Notes: generated from the letters alone by a model not told the origin. A stretch of DNA of 64,000 nucleotides from Pseudoalteromonas haloplanktis ATCC 14393 (GCF_000238355.1 NZ_AHCA01000008.1:62001-126000); one strand, 5' to 3'. Shown: positions 36,795-48,833, counted from the first letter of the stretch. Translations and numbers: made by a program.

Positions 36795-38127
36795 ATTTGA
36801 ATCTATTTGCAACAGTTAACATTAACAAAATAGCCGCAACACTTAAGCCAACAATAATTCCTACCCAAAAACCATGCGGGCCCATGGCTGGTACAATCCA
36901 ATCGGTGCGAGCTAAAATAAAACCCAATGAAAAACCAATTAACCAGTATGATATAAAGGTAATGTACGAAATGGGCGCTGTATGTTTTAACCCTCTTAAA
37001 ATCCCATTCGCGGACACTTGTAACGCATCAGGGAGTTGGTAAATACACGCTAAAATCATAATGGATGTTGCCAGTGCTATTACTTGAGCGTCATCGGTAT
37101 AAAGTTGGCTAATTATGTCACGACCAAAAAAAGTGATAGCTGCTAGTACCGCTGCAATGATCATGGCAAGAATGTAACTAGTTGAAATTGCTTTTTTTAG
37201 TTGCTCAAAGTGATGTTGACCATATAAATTGCCTATCCGAATACTAATAGCAATTGATAAGCTCAATGGCATCATAAACAATAATGTAGTTACACTGGCT
37301 GCAATTTGATGCCCGGCAACCGCAACGGCACCTAGATGAGCGATAAATAGCGGTATGCAGGCAAATAAAGTGACTTCAAAAAAAGTGGCGAGTGAAATAG
37401 GGATGCCGACTTTAGTAATGGTCCACATAGTACTAAATTGGGGGGTCTTAAAGTTAGCTAACAGTGTTTTAGCATCGACTTTTTTACTCAGTTGGCAGTA
37501 TATTACTTGTGCAATAGCCATCGCGCTGAATACCAAAGCCGTGGCAATGCCACAGCCTGCACCACCAAGGGCTGGCATACCTAACTTACCATAAATAAAA
37601 ATGTAATTTGCAGGGATATTGACAGCTAAGCCAATTAAGCTGATATAAAAAGCAGGCTTGGTCATCCCCATGCCTTCGGTAATATTGCGATATACACTAA
37701 ATACTAAAAAACCAATAATTCCCCATTTAACAAAATGAATATAGTCATAGGCCATAGCGGCAATTGCTGGGCTGGTATCAAGCTTTAAAATGATAATATC
37801 GGCAAAGTAAGCGATGGATAAGCCCAGTACACTTAATACTCCAGCAAGATACAAACCTTGCTGAAAATAATGGCTGATGCCTGTTTTATCGCCAGCGCCA
37901 GAAAATTGCGCAATAATACCGGTGAGGGCGAGTAATATACCTTGCAGAGCAAGCATTGCTGGATTCCAAACACCTGTTGCAATAGAGAGGGCGGCTAAAT
38001 CGGTTGGACTAACTTGTCCCGCCATGATGGTGTCAACCACAGACATTAAAACGAGGGTTACTTGTGCTAAAAAAACGGGGATTGCCAGAGAAACTAGCCG
38101 TTTGGCTTCCCAACTACAAAAAGTCAT
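36772..38127 (-). CDS. norM: MATE-family multidrug efflux transporter (NorM-like)
   Basis: Inner-membrane cation-coupled drug exporter of 451 residues with 12 predicted helices. It begins with the MATE pattern LVSLAIPVFLAQVTLVLMSV, then DTIMAGQVSPTDLAALSIAT. The internal second half starts near residue 235 with a similar repeat (VGIPISLATFFEVTLFA). Members export fluoroquinolones, dyes and other cations using Na+ or H+. It is the upstream gene of a two-gene unit with the DUF3080 lipoprotein and is divergent from riboflavin synthase. Confidence 0.9.
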   Translation of the reverse strand: MTFCSWEAKRLVSLAIPVFLAQVTLVLMSVVDTIMAGQVSPTDLAALSIATGVWNPAMLALQGILLALTGIIAQFSGAGDKTGISHYFQQGLYLAGVLSVLGLSIAYFADIIILKLDTSPAIAAMAYDYIHFVKWGIIGFLVFSVYRNITEGMGMTKPAFYISLIGLAVNIPANYIFIYGKLGMPALGGAGCGIATALVFSAMAIAQVIYCQLSKKVDAKTLLANFKTPQFSTMWTITKVGIPISLATFFEVTLFACIPLFIAHLGAVAVAGHQIAASVTTLLFMMPLSLSIAISIRIGNLYGQHHFEQLKKAISTSYILAMIIAAVLAAITFFGRDIISQLYTDDAQVIALATSIMILACIYQLPDALQVSANGILRGLKHTAPISYITFISYWLIGFSLGFILARTDWIVPAMGPHGFWVGIIVGLSVAAILLMLTVANRFKYEPLKNA

Positions 38128-38288
38128 ATCACTTGCTACGTAAACAGAAGAGACGGGTATTGTAATCGATAAATTGAAGAATAAAAAATTATAGCGGAAA
38201 GTTGATGTTATTCATTGCAGTATTGAACCTTGGGATCGGTTAAACTAAAGCGAAGTGATAGATCCATGTTTAAAGGGCGGTTCAAGTT

Positions 38289-38921
38289 ATGTTTACAGGC
38301 ATTGTGCAAACACAAGCAACGGTAATTGCAAATAGCTATCAACACAGTGTTATGCGCTTAGTGCTCGCAGTTTCACCACAATACGTTACGAAGTTAGCGT
38401 TAGGTGCCAGTATTGCCATTAATGGTTGTTGTCTAACGGTTGTTAAAGTTCAACTTATTTCAGATAGTGCCCTTGCAGAAGTTTATTTTGATGTGATTGA
38501 TGAAACATTACAGTTAACGAATCTTGGAAAGCTTGATGCTGGTTGCATGGTAAACTTTGAGCGTTCTATGACATTGGGTACTGAACTGGGCGGGCATATT
38601 GTCTCTGGTCATATTCATTGTATTGCCCAAGTGAACAATATTATTCACACAGATGGTAATTGTAAAATACAACTAAGCTTACCAAGTAAGTGGCAAAAGT
38701 ACGTGCTGTATAAAGGGTTTGTCTGTGTTAATGGCGCCAGTTTAACGGTGGGTGAAGTTGACGAGCAAGGTTTTTGGTTACATTTGATCCCAGAGACTTT
38801 AGCAATCACCAATATTGGCAAAGTTGCAATAGGAGATGGACTCAATATTGAAGTTGATCAACAAACCTACACTATCATCAACACGGTGGAAAATTATTTA
38901 CGACTACAGTCATCACAGTAA
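38289..38921 (+). CDS. ribE: riboflavin synthase, alpha subunit
   Basis: Converts two 6,7-dimethyl-8-ribityllumazines into riboflavin and a pyrimidine by-product. The protein has 210 residues with the diagnostic N-terminus MFTGIVQ and two lumazine-binding beta-barrel repeats (residues about 1-95, GASIAINGCCLTV; about 96-200, GFVCVNGASLTVGEV). GGHIVSGHIHC links the barrels. It stands alone, divergent from norM. I saw no FMN riboswitch in the 160 bases before it. The symbol ribE follows common gammaproteobacterial use; E. coli calls it ribC. Confidence 0.93.
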   Translation: MFTGIVQTQATVIANSYQHSVMRLVLAVSPQYVTKLALGASIAINGCCLTVVKVQLISDSALAEVYFDVIDETLQLTNLGKLDAGCMVNFERSMTLGTELGGHIVSGHIHCIAQVNNIIHTDGNCKIQLSLPSKWQKYVLYKGFVCVNGASLTVGEVDEQGFWLHLIPETLAITNIGKVAIGDGLNIEVDQQTYTIINTVENYLRLQSSQ

Positions 38922-38944
38922 CAGTCACCACAGTACTAGTTAGC

Positions 38945-39148
38945 TTAAAAAATTTGTTCGTCATCACTGTCTATATGTAACTCAACCTTACTATTGGCAT
39001 AGTCGATATGCATATTAAAGTGGATTGGGTTACAGCATGCGCTGCAGTCTTCAAAGTAATCTTGATCGCCATCGCTGGCATCAAGGGTAATATGAATATG
39101 GTGACCACAATGTGGACAGCTGATCCGTTGTGAGAGATGATTTTGCAT
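38945..39148 (-). CDS. small CPXCG-motif zinc-ribbon-like protein
   Basis: A 67-residue cytoplasmic protein with two cysteine pairs (CPHCGHH near residue 11; DCSACC near residue 34), likely a zinc ribbon. It has an acidic tail (SDDEQIF). It matches the small 'CPXCG motif-containing' proteins of gammaproteobacteria, which have no assigned role. It is convergent with ribE. Confidence 0.75.
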   Translation of the reverse strand: MQNHLSQRISCPHCGHHIHITLDASDGDQDYFEDCSACCNPIHFNMHIDYANSKVELHIDSDDEQIF

Positions 39149-39331
39149 AATTGATCCAACCTTACAAAACAGAGCTATAAAGCATGACTATTTATAGTGG
39201 TAGATAAATTGTTATGCTTTACGCAGTTGTACGCGAACGTCCACAATAACTAGCCCTGGCCACTATTAGACGCTCATTAAATATAGTCTGCTTTAGTTAT
39301 TTATGACATCAATTTGACAATAAAAATAGCC

Positions 39332-40204
39332 TTATTTAAGTAGTCGATCTATTTGTTGTTTAGCTTCAGTAAGATAGTGACCAGCAAAAATATTGGCATG
39401 ATTTAAAATAGGGTAAAGCTGATAAACTAACTTACGTAGCTCATAGCCTTGCGTTAATGGGTAGTGCTTATTATAGGCTATGTAAAATGCATCAGGCAGG
39501 GGGGCAAATAACTCGCTCATTGCAATATCGATCTCCCGATCACCATAATAGCAACTGGGGTCAAAAATACTTGGCACACTGTGAATAAATCCCATATTGC
39601 CACGCCAAAAATCACCATGTAGTAATGAGGGTTGTACATTATGACTGTGTAACATGTCTTTTATAAATGCGATAAAATAGTCTTTATCAACTAACTCAAT
39701 GCCTTTTTCATGTAATAATTGTAGTTGCCAGCCAATGCGCTCTTCAGCGAAAAATATATTCCACTTTTTATGCCAGCGGTTTGGCTGAGCAGTTGGGCCA
39801 ATAAAGTTATCATGATCAAAACCAAACATAGCTTGACGGTGTTTGAGGTGCAAGCTGGCAAGATGGCTGCCCATTATATGCCAGTTGGTATGGGGTTGCT
39901 GATCCAGTTCAAGCCATTCAAGGACGATAAATGAAAACTCAATATTCGATCCCGTGGTGATACAATCTGGCACCATAAATAGGCTCTCTTGGGTGAGTAA
40001 CTTTAAATTGTGGGCTTCGTTGTCAAATCGTTCCAAATCGTTTCTGTGTGCGACCTTGACAAAATATTGATGAGTACCATCGCTTATTTGAAATAGTTTA
40101 TCGCTATTTGGACTTTGCAACTGTCGTTTACTGGTGTGTTTAAAGTCAAAATGCATAGCTTGGCTGATTTGTTCGTTAACCGTATTCCACATAGCATTGC
40201 TCAC
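39332..40204 (-). CDS. fructosamine kinase family protein
   Basis: Cytoplasmic kinase-like protein of 290 residues with the aminoglycoside phosphotransferase fold. LLHGDFWRGNMGF holds the catalytic aspartate and the metal-binding asparagine. SIFDPSCYYGDREIDIAMSE is the conserved second metal motif of fructosamine kinases. LFQISDGTHQYFVKVAHRND, near residue 35, is the nucleotide-binding strand with lysine. Family members phosphorylate glycated amines or ribulosamines and so aid protein deglycation. An internal ATG at codon 4 is an alternative start. It is a single-gene unit. Confidence 0.88.
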   Translation of the reverse strand: MSNAMWNTVNEQISQAMHFDFKHTSKRQLQSPNSDKLFQISDGTHQYFVKVAHRNDLERFDNEAHNLKLLTQESLFMVPDCITTGSNIEFSFIVLEWLELDQQPHTNWHIMGSHLASLHLKHRQAMFGFDHDNFIGPTAQPNRWHKKWNIFFAEERIGWQLQLLHEKGIELVDKDYFIAFIKDMLHSHNVQPSLLHGDFWRGNMGFIHSVPSIFDPSCYYGDREIDIAMSELFAPLPDAFYIAYNKHYPLTQGYELRKLVYQLYPILNHANIFAGHYLTEAKQQIDRLLK

Positions 40205-40322
40205 CTTTTATACAGATAACTAAACTATGGCAAAAAGTAGTTAAATAAACAAACTCTTGAGAGTAAAATTCAAATTTAGCAGCACCTGCTTAGCTTTATA
40301 CAATAATTCAAGTGGAGGAAGA

Positions 40323-41018
40323 ATGAATAAAAGCCTTATTACAAATGTAATTGCCACAGTGTTAGTGATTACAGGTTTTTTGTTTAACCAAGCAATTGTG
40401 CTATCGATCGGCTTATTTGCACTTTCTGGTGCAGTAACTAACTTGCTCGCAGTGCATATGTTATTTGAAAAAGTACCGTTATTGTATGGTTCGGGTGTGA
40501 TCCAATTGAAGTTCGCAGGGTTTAAAGTTGCAATTAAAAACCTTATCTTAACTGAGTTTTTCTCAGAGCAAAAAATATCGCAGCTACTTGGCAATAAAAC
40601 AATGGATATTGATCTACAACCTGTGATCAACGACGTTGACTTAAACCCAGCGTTTGACACACTGCTGGAAGTGATAGAGCAGTCTCAATTTGGCAGTATG
40701 TTAGCGATGTTTGGTGGCAGTGCAGCTGTGGAACCAATGCGCGATTCTTTTATAGCAAAAATGCGTGATTCCTTAATAATGATGAGCCAAACAGACGAAT
40801 TTAAGATGCTGGTCAATAACAAACTTGCAAAGACAAGCCTAGCAAGTGACTCATTGTTTACAACAGTATCAGATCTTGTTGATGATCGATTAGATGAACT
40901 AACCCCAAAAATGGTGAAGGATATTATACAAACCATGATCAGAGAGCATTTAGGCTGGCTTGTGGTCTGGGGGGGGGTCTTTGGTGGTTTATTTGGTCTT
41001 GTGGCAGCAATTATTTAG
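40323..41018 (+). CDS. DUF445-like membrane protein
   Basis: Membrane protein of 231 residues from the ATG at 40323, chosen for its strong ribosome site (GTGGAGGAAG); an earlier start adds 22 atypical residues. It has N-terminal hydrophobic helices (ATVLVITGFLFNQAIVLSIG) and the pattern GAVTNLLAVHMLFEKVPLLY, which matches DUF445 (N-x3-V-x-MLF). A final hydrophobic helix follows (WLVVWGGVFGGLFGLVAAII). The charged middle is helical. Function unknown. It stands alone. Confidence 0.65.
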   Translation: MNKSLITNVIATVLVITGFLFNQAIVLSIGLFALSGAVTNLLAVHMLFEKVPLLYGSGVIQLKFAGFKVAIKNLILTEFFSEQKISQLLGNKTMDIDLQPVINDVDLNPAFDTLLEVIEQSQFGSMLAMFGGSAAVEPMRDSFIAKMRDSLIMMSQTDEFKMLVNNKLAKTSLASDSLFTTVSDLVDDRLDELTPKMVKDIIQTMIREHLGWLVVWGGVFGGLFGLVAAII

Positions 41019-41088
41019 TTTATGTTTAGATAGTTAATTTAAGCTGGCCAACTACATGCCAGCTTAAATTAATTGCATTTTTAGCATG

Positions 41089-41460
41089 CTATTTAGAGCC
41101 TGCAATAACCATAATTGTTTGCTGTTCTAACTTAGCTAAATCTTGTATTGAAGTGCCCGTAGTGGCGTCAATACCTAAGCGACTTGCTGTTCTGTCAAAG
41201 CCATATGTGCCTGTAAATTCAGCCATACTCATATTATTACACTGTAGTTTGCTTGCTGTTTTGCTTTTATTCATCCGAAATTCTTTCATGGCTAAATAAA
41301 GTTTAATGGGCTTATTTGACGCTACAGCCATACAAATCTGCGTGCCGGGAGTATTATCAGCCGCTACAAATTGTGCAGCTTCTGCATTAGTTGCAGTTAA
41401 TGCTGCAGTGCCTAACAGTAATGTTGTGCAAAATGTTGTCGTTAAAGTATTCATCATCAT
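41089..41460 (-). CDS. DUF3718-family secreted small protein
   Basis: A 123-residue protein (alternative starts at the first three Met codons) with a signal peptide ending near TNAEAA. The mature part has two cysteines (TQICMAVASNK; KLQCNNMSM) likely to form a disulfide. It matches my memory of the DUF3718 family found in Alteromonadales and Shewanella, of unknown role. It is convergent with the DUF445-like gene; no partner is evident. Confidence 0.6.
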   Translation of the reverse strand: MMMNTLTTTFCTTLLLGTAALTATNAEAAQFVAADNTPGTQICMAVASNKPIKLYLAMKEFRMNKSKTASKLQCNNMSMAEFTGTYGFDRTASRLGIDATTGTSIQDLAKLEQQTIMVIAGSK

Positions 41461-41803
41461 TCTCCAGTTGTTGAGTGTTGTCTTGTTGACGAATGTATTA
41501 TTGGCTATATTTCTGATGAAAGCTGTAAATGAAAATCGACAAGATGTAACAGCATATGTGAATAGCTTACATTTATAGTAAGTAATTGATAATAAAGTTA
41601 TTAATGTGTGTATCCAGACACACTTTCAAGGATTTATTTTTCATTTTTTTTATTGATTTTGTTTGTTTTTCAAACTGTTTTCATTGGTTTTACATGATAT
41701 TTACTTTAGAGTAAATACACTTTATTGGACAGCATTGCTGACATATTATGAATCCCTGTTATGATCGTTTGATTTAAAAAGTATCAGCCTATTAGGAGAC
41801 TCT

Positions 41804-42589
41804 GTGAGTAAAACATTGGCGAGTTATTACCAGCAAGCTTACGCCTGTGAACAGCATAATTTTAATCGTTGTTTTTATTGCGGTTGTGAAGCGACTGAGC
41901 GCGATCATTGCCCGCCATTGCATATGCTACAAAGCATTATTGATTTAGGTGAAGATGCAGAGTTTATTAGTATTGCGGCGTGTTATGAGTGCCATGCGAT
42001 ATTACATAATGAGCGTTTAATGACTATCGACGAACGCTTTACTAAATTAAAAAGTAAACTCAATGCTAAATATGCAAAACCATTGCGTGTTTACAATATG
42101 TGGCACGAGAATGAACTTAGCGATATGAGCGATGAATTTGCACACAGTATTAAAGCGGGGATGGCTTTAGGTAAAGAAGCCGCAGAGCGTTTAGCCTTTA
42201 GTGGTTTTAGTTATGCAACTGAAGAAGCGAAAGTGACGGTACGTGAAAAAACCGCAGAGTTTGATGTTGAAGGTGTTACCTTTACTGACTTTAAAGAGGC
42301 ATTAAACTACTGTGTTAGTTCATTGAAAGTACAAAAAAGCGATTTTTACAAGATATTAGTCGAAGATTATCAAGGTGATTTTAATAAAGCGCTTAGTCAG
42401 TATCGTCACCGCCACGATAAAGTAACAGCAGCTAAAGATGGTAACTGTTTAATTAAAGATTTTTCAAAATTACATAAACAAAACTCCGATTTTGTCACAC
42501 GTACTGTTAAGCATTTTATTAGCAAAGATCCCAGTCTTACTACCGAAGAGGCGCTTGAGCAGTTGTATAACAATTATATTAAGAAATAA
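41804..42589 (+). CDS. uncharacterised protein with HNH-like zinc-finger N-terminus
   Basis: A 261-residue soluble protein starting at GTG behind AGGAGA. The first 75 residues contain CFYCGCEATERDHCPPLHM and AACYECHAILHNERL. These four cysteines in two C-x2-C pairs with a central D-H resemble an HNH endonuclease/zinc-finger fold. The rest is helical and charged, with no known domain recognised. No phage or restriction genes are adjacent, so a nuclease role is only a possibility. It is transcribed alone, 101 bases before the amidohydrolase pair. Confidence 0.55.
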   Translation: MSKTLASYYQQAYACEQHNFNRCFYCGCEATERDHCPPLHMLQSIIDLGEDAEFISIAACYECHAILHNERLMTIDERFTKLKSKLNAKYAKPLRVYNMWHENELSDMSDEFAHSIKAGMALGKEAAERLAFSGFSYATEEAKVTVREKTAEFDVEGVTFTDFKEALNYCVSSLKVQKSDFYKILVEDYQGDFNKALSQYRHRHDKVTAAKDGNCLIKDFSKLHKQNSDFVTRTVKHFISKDPSLTTEEALEQLYNNYIKK

Positions 42590-42690
42590 CATATAAATTA
42601 CATTCATCTTATATAAATGCAGACTTGGCTTATTTTTTAGCTTTATAAAATACATTTATATACAGTAATAAAAAAATAACAGGGATTAAC

Positions 42691-44076
42691 ATGATGCAAA
42701 AATTTGCTCCATCATTGCTGGTTGTTGCTCTTGGCGTCGCTATAGCGGGTTGCCAAGATAATGACCCACAAGACGAAAAAGTAACAATTAATAAAAACCC
42801 ATACCCAAGTACCTACAAAGCACTTAAATCAACAACAACGTTGATCACCAATGCAACGGTTTTAACTGGTACTGGCGAGCGTTTAGAAGAAGCTGACGTA
42901 TTGCTTGTTGACGGTAAAGTGCAACAAGTTGGTAAAGACCTTACGGCACAAGCCGACCTTACAATAGACGCGCAAGGCAAATGGGTAACCCCAGGCTTAA
43001 TCGACGTGCATTCACACTTAGGTGCTTATCCTAGCCCGTCAGTTGAATCTCACCAAGACGGTAATGAAATGACTAGCCCGAACACTGCAGAAGTGTGGGT
43101 TGAACATTCAATCTGGCCACAAGATCCCGGTTTTAACCGCGCCCGTGAAGGTGGGGTTACTTCATTACAAATTTTACCCGGTTCAGCTAATTTATTTGGC
43201 GGCCGTGGTGTGACATTGAAAAATGTACCAGCACACACTATGCAAGGAATGAAATTTCCTGATGCTCCTTATGGTTTAAAAATGGCCTGTGGTGAAAATC
43301 CGAAACGCGTTTATGGCCGTAAAGGGGTATTACCATCAACGCGAATGGGTAATATGGCAGGCTATCGCACAGCGTGGATTGGTGCTACTGAATATAAGCG
43401 TGCGTGGGATAAGTACGACGCTGATTACGCTGCAGGTAAAAACCCTGAAGTTCCGCATCGCGATATTAAATACGATACATTACGTGGCGTATTAGAAGGC
43501 GAAGTCATGATCCATAATCATTGCTACAAAGCAGAAGAAATGGCGATGATGATTGATCTATCAAAAGAGTTTGGTTATCACGCAGGGACTTTCCATCACG
43601 GCATTGAAGCGTATAAAATTGCTGACCTGCTTGCAGATAACGGTTCATGTGCTGCGCTGTGGCCAGATTGGTGGGGCTTTAAGATGGAAGCCTACGATAT
43701 GGTACAAGAAAACGTAGCAATTGTTGATGCGGTGAAAAATTCATGTGCGGTTGTACACTCCGATTCTGATACTACTATTCAACGCTTAAACCAAGAAGCT
43801 GGCAAGGTCATGTACCGTGCTAACGATAATGGCTTTAATATTTCTGAACAGCATGCAATAAAATGGATCACTTCAAATGCTGCAAAAGCATTAGGTGTTG
43901 CTGACAAAACAGGTTCACTTGAAGCGGGCAAGCAAGGTGATGTGGTCATTTGGAACCAAAACCCATTTAGTGTTTATGCTAAAGCTGAACAGGTCTTTGT
44001 TGATGGTGCAAAAGTATATGATCGCTATGATGACACTTACCAAGCTCAAAGTGATTTTCTGTTAGGTCAAAAATAA
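42691..44076 (+). CDS. amidohydrolase, lipoprotein (metal-site intact)
   Basis: Envelope-anchored metal-dependent hydrolase of 461 residues (lipobox AIAGC) of the imidazolonepropionase-like/cyclic amidohydrolase group. The metal ligands are visible in order: H-S-H in PGLIDVHSHLG, a later histidine in MIHNHCYKAEEM, the histidines of HAGTFHHGIEAYK and the aspartate of VVHSDSDTTIQR. The C-terminus (GSLEAGKQGDVVIWNQNPFS) closes the composite beta-sandwich typical of the family. Its partner follows after 12 bases. Substrate unknown; secreted members often cleave peptides or cyclic amides. Confidence 0.85.
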   Translation: MMQKFAPSLLVVALGVAIAGCQDNDPQDEKVTINKNPYPSTYKALKSTTTLITNATVLTGTGERLEEADVLLVDGKVQQVGKDLTAQADLTIDAQGKWVTPGLIDVHSHLGAYPSPSVESHQDGNEMTSPNTAEVWVEHSIWPQDPGFNRAREGGVTSLQILPGSANLFGGRGVTLKNVPAHTMQGMKFPDAPYGLKMACGENPKRVYGRKGVLPSTRMGNMAGYRTAWIGATEYKRAWDKYDADYAAGKNPEVPHRDIKYDTLRGVLEGEVMIHNHCYKAEEMAMMIDLSKEFGYHAGTFHHGIEAYKIADLLADNGSCAALWPDWWGFKMEAYDMVQENVAIVDAVKNSCAVVHSDSDTTIQRLNQEAGKVMYRANDNGFNISEQHAIKWITSNAAKALGVADKTGSLEAGKQGDVVIWNQNPFSVYAKAEQVFVDGAKVYDRYDDTYQAQSDFLLGQK

Positions 44077-44088
44077 GGAGTAACTAGG

Positions 44089-45324
44089 ATGACAAAATTA
44101 ACACATTCATTTTCGCTCTCGCTAGTTGCTGCTGGTTTATTAGCAAGTACAGCGGTTGATGCGCAATCAATTGCAATCATTAATGCCACCGTACATACCT
44201 CTACTGAGCAAGGCGTGTTACAAGGTGCCAGCATTATAATGGATGAGGGCAAAATTACAGCGATCAATCCAGCTAAAGTTGACGCTGACACTATCATTGA
44301 CGCTAAGGGTCAAATTGTGACGCCAGGCTTTATTGGGAGTATGAATCAGTTAGGTTTAGTTGAAGTAGGTGCTGTTGCTGGATCACGTGATGGTGGCGAT
44401 GATAAAGCAAGCATCGATTTTGACCCAAGCTTAGCATTCAATGCTCACTCGAGTTTGATCCCATATGCTCGCAAAGGGGGGATCACCCGTGATGTGATCA
44501 CTCCACAAGGTGGCGACAGTATTTTTGCAGGCCTTGCCAGTGTTGTTGACTTAAGCGGTGAGTTTGCCAGCGAAAAACAAACACATGCAGCATTGGTGGT
44601 GCACTTAGGAGAGCAGAGCAAAGGTTCACGTGCTATGGCACTAAAAAACCTTGTTGATAAACTCGAAGCGCAGCAACAAAAAAGCAAAAAGAAAAAAGAT
44701 GATGCGACCCCAAGTACTGAAGACATCGTTCTCACAAAGGTGTTAGCGGGTGAAATGCCTTTATTAGTCACAGCGTCTCGTGCGGCTGACATTATTGAGT
44801 TAATCAAACTTAAGCAGCAGTTTTCAGTTAATTTAGTGATTGCGGGTGCTCAGGATGCAGTGGTTGTGAAAGAGCAGCTAGCACAAGCGAGTGTCCCCGT
44901 CATTGTCAGCGCGATGGAAAGTTTGCCTGGTAGTTTTGATTCGCTCCATGCTAGTTTAGACAATGCCGGCAAGCTTGAAAAAGCAGGTGTGAAGGTCTTG
45001 TTATCAATCGCGGGTGATGCCAGTCATAATGTTTATCAACTGCGTTTTGATGCGGGTAATGCAGTATCTTACGGAATGACACAACAAGGAGCATTAAAAG
45101 CGATCACTGCGAACGTTGCTGATGTGTTTGGCATTAATGCAGGAAGTGTTGCAGTTGGTAAAGCGGCAGATTTAGTTATGTGGAATGATGACCCATTTGA
45201 TTTTAAAAGCCATGTAACTAAAATGTTCATCAATGGCGAAGAGGTCTCAACCGAAGCTCGTCAAGATAAACTTCGCAAACGTTATACAACGGATTCAGAA
45301 ATGCCGCGCGCATATACTAAGTAG
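44089..45324 (+). CDS. amidohydrolase-like protein lacking metal ligands (probable partner subunit)
   Basis: Secreted protein of 411 residues (signal ending STAVDAQ) with the amidohydrolase beginning (IINATVHTSTEQGVLQGASI) and end (VGKAADLVMWNDDPFDFKSH). The position of the essential H-x-H reads PGFIGSMNQLG instead of P-G-x-I-D-x-H-x-H. No later histidine/aspartate metal motif is recognisable either. A lysine-rich insert (KSKKKKDDATPS) sits near residue 200. As the second gene of a pair with an intact homologue, it is likely a non-catalytic partner, perhaps forming a heteromer. It could alternatively use another mechanism. Confidence 0.75.
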   Translation: MTKLTHSFSLSLVAAGLLASTAVDAQSIAIINATVHTSTEQGVLQGASIIMDEGKITAINPAKVDADTIIDAKGQIVTPGFIGSMNQLGLVEVGAVAGSRDGGDDKASIDFDPSLAFNAHSSLIPYARKGGITRDVITPQGGDSIFAGLASVVDLSGEFASEKQTHAALVVHLGEQSKGSRAMALKNLVDKLEAQQQKSKKKKDDATPSTEDIVLTKVLAGEMPLLVTASRAADIIELIKLKQQFSVNLVIAGAQDAVVVKEQLAQASVPVIVSAMESLPGSFDSLHASLDNAGKLEKAGVKVLLSIAGDASHNVYQLRFDAGNAVSYGMTQQGALKAITANVADVFGINAGSVAVGKAADLVMWNDDPFDFKSHVTKMFINGEEVSTEARQDKLRKRYTTDSEMPRAYTK

Positions 45325-45340
45325 TGTTTAGTGAGTTTAT

Positions 45341-45366
45341 AAAAAGCCGCTGTAGCGGCTTTTTTA
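45341..45366 (+). terminator. intrinsic terminator of the amidohydrolase pair
   Basis: A 10-bp stem, AAAAAGCCGC with GCGGCTTTTT (45341-45364), loop TGTA, followed by T residues. It lies 17 bases after the second stop. Confidence 0.9.
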
Positions 45367-45695
45367 CACCACTCAATATTTTATTACTTGGTTTATTTTG
45401 GGTACTGCAATCCCGCGTCCCATTTACAGCAAATATTAATTTAAAATTTATAACGCAGTTAGCGCTTTATTTAGCTCGCTAGAATGGTTAAATATTTAAG
45501 TCGATTGGTATTACACTCTTTGTGAGTAATTCACTGAAAATCTTATTACACAAAGAGAAAAAATGAGAAGTAAATTCAACATAGCCACCAACATGTGACA
45601 AGCAAAGTTATTTTTCAAATGATAGTACACTTTATTTGTTATTAAAAAGTATTGCTATTATGCGCTATAAGTACAGTCCTGTTTTTATCCCAGAC
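45367..45695. other. intergenic, nothing recognised
   Basis: About 330 bases between the convergent amidohydrolase and isocitrate dehydrogenase units, bounded by a terminator on each side. No open frame, repeat or RNA fold was identified. Having terminators on both borders, it is probably not transcribed unless it holds a small RNA. Confidence 0.4.
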
Positions 45696-45699
45696 ACAA

Positions 45700-45732
45700 A
45701 AAAGGCGCTTACTACTACAGTAAGCGCCTTTT
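45700..45732 (-). terminator. intrinsic terminator of icd
   Basis: A 13-bp perfect stem (AAAAGGCGCTTAC at 45700-45712 with GTAAGCGCCTTTT at 45720-45732) 16 bases past the icd stop. It ends in U runs in both directions. Confidence 0.9.
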
Positions 45733-45747
45733 AAATTTAAACGGATA

Positions 45748-48365
<2,618 letters not shown>

Positions 48366-48369
48366 AATT

Positions 48370-48398
48370 AAGCGAGGATCTTTACAGGTCGCTCGCTT
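48370..48398 (-). terminator. probable terminator of cspD
   Basis: A 7-bp stem, AAGCGAG (48370-48376) with CTCGCTT (48392-48398), and a 15-base loop, followed on the minus strand by a T-rich tract. It lies 20 bases past the cspD stop. The loop is larger than ideal, so confidence is moderate. Confidence 0.5.
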
Positions 48399-48417
48399 TA
48401 GTCGAACTTCTAAATAA

Positions 48418-48633
48418 CTACACTAAATCTTCATTAGGCGCTATGTTAGTCGCGTGCATGCCTTTTGGGCCTTGCTGCAATTCGAATGTTACATCTTGAC
48501 CAGCTTTAAGTGTTTTATAACCGTCCATTACAATCGTTGAGTAATGGGCGAATATATCATTCTCGCAGCCGTCTTCTACGATGAAACCAAAACCTTTGGC
48601 ATTATTGAACCATTTGACTTTACCACAAGCCAT
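48418..48633 (-). CDS. cspD: CspD-like cold-shock-domain protein
   Basis: A 71-residue single-stranded nucleic-acid-binding protein. The RNP1-like motif KGFGFIVEDG and the second motif DIFAHYSTI are both present in a five-stranded OB fold. The longer, acidic C-terminus and the position divergent from clpS identify it as CspD, the stationary-phase DNA replication inhibitor in E. coli, and not CspA. The intergenic region to clpS is 200 bases. Confidence 0.9.
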   Translation of the reverse strand: MACGKVKWFNNAKGFGFIVEDGCENDIFAHYSTIVMDGYKTLKAGQDVTFELQQGPKGMHATNIAPNEDLV

Positions 48634-48833
48634 ACTTCTACATCCTTCTATAAGTTGACTAATTTAGTTATTCTAAACCGTATAGTTTGATAGACTGACT
48701 AAGGTTTAATCAATCTACAATTGACTGTAGTTTATTTCGCCGATCAGTCAAGTGTTTTAAACTATTTTTTAACATTTAATTTATTTTTTTATTCAAGTTT
48801 GCTTGAGTTCCAAAGACAAGACTATATTTAATT

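Noticed and set aside
36804-36830. AGTTAACATTAACA near the norM 3' end as an operator
   Set aside because: It is inside coding sequence, is imperfect and is far from any promoter of the agar locus.
38128-38288. FMN riboswitch ahead of riboflavin synthase
   Set aside because: The 160-base gap does not show the conserved RFN-element boxes that I would expect, and the gene stands alone.
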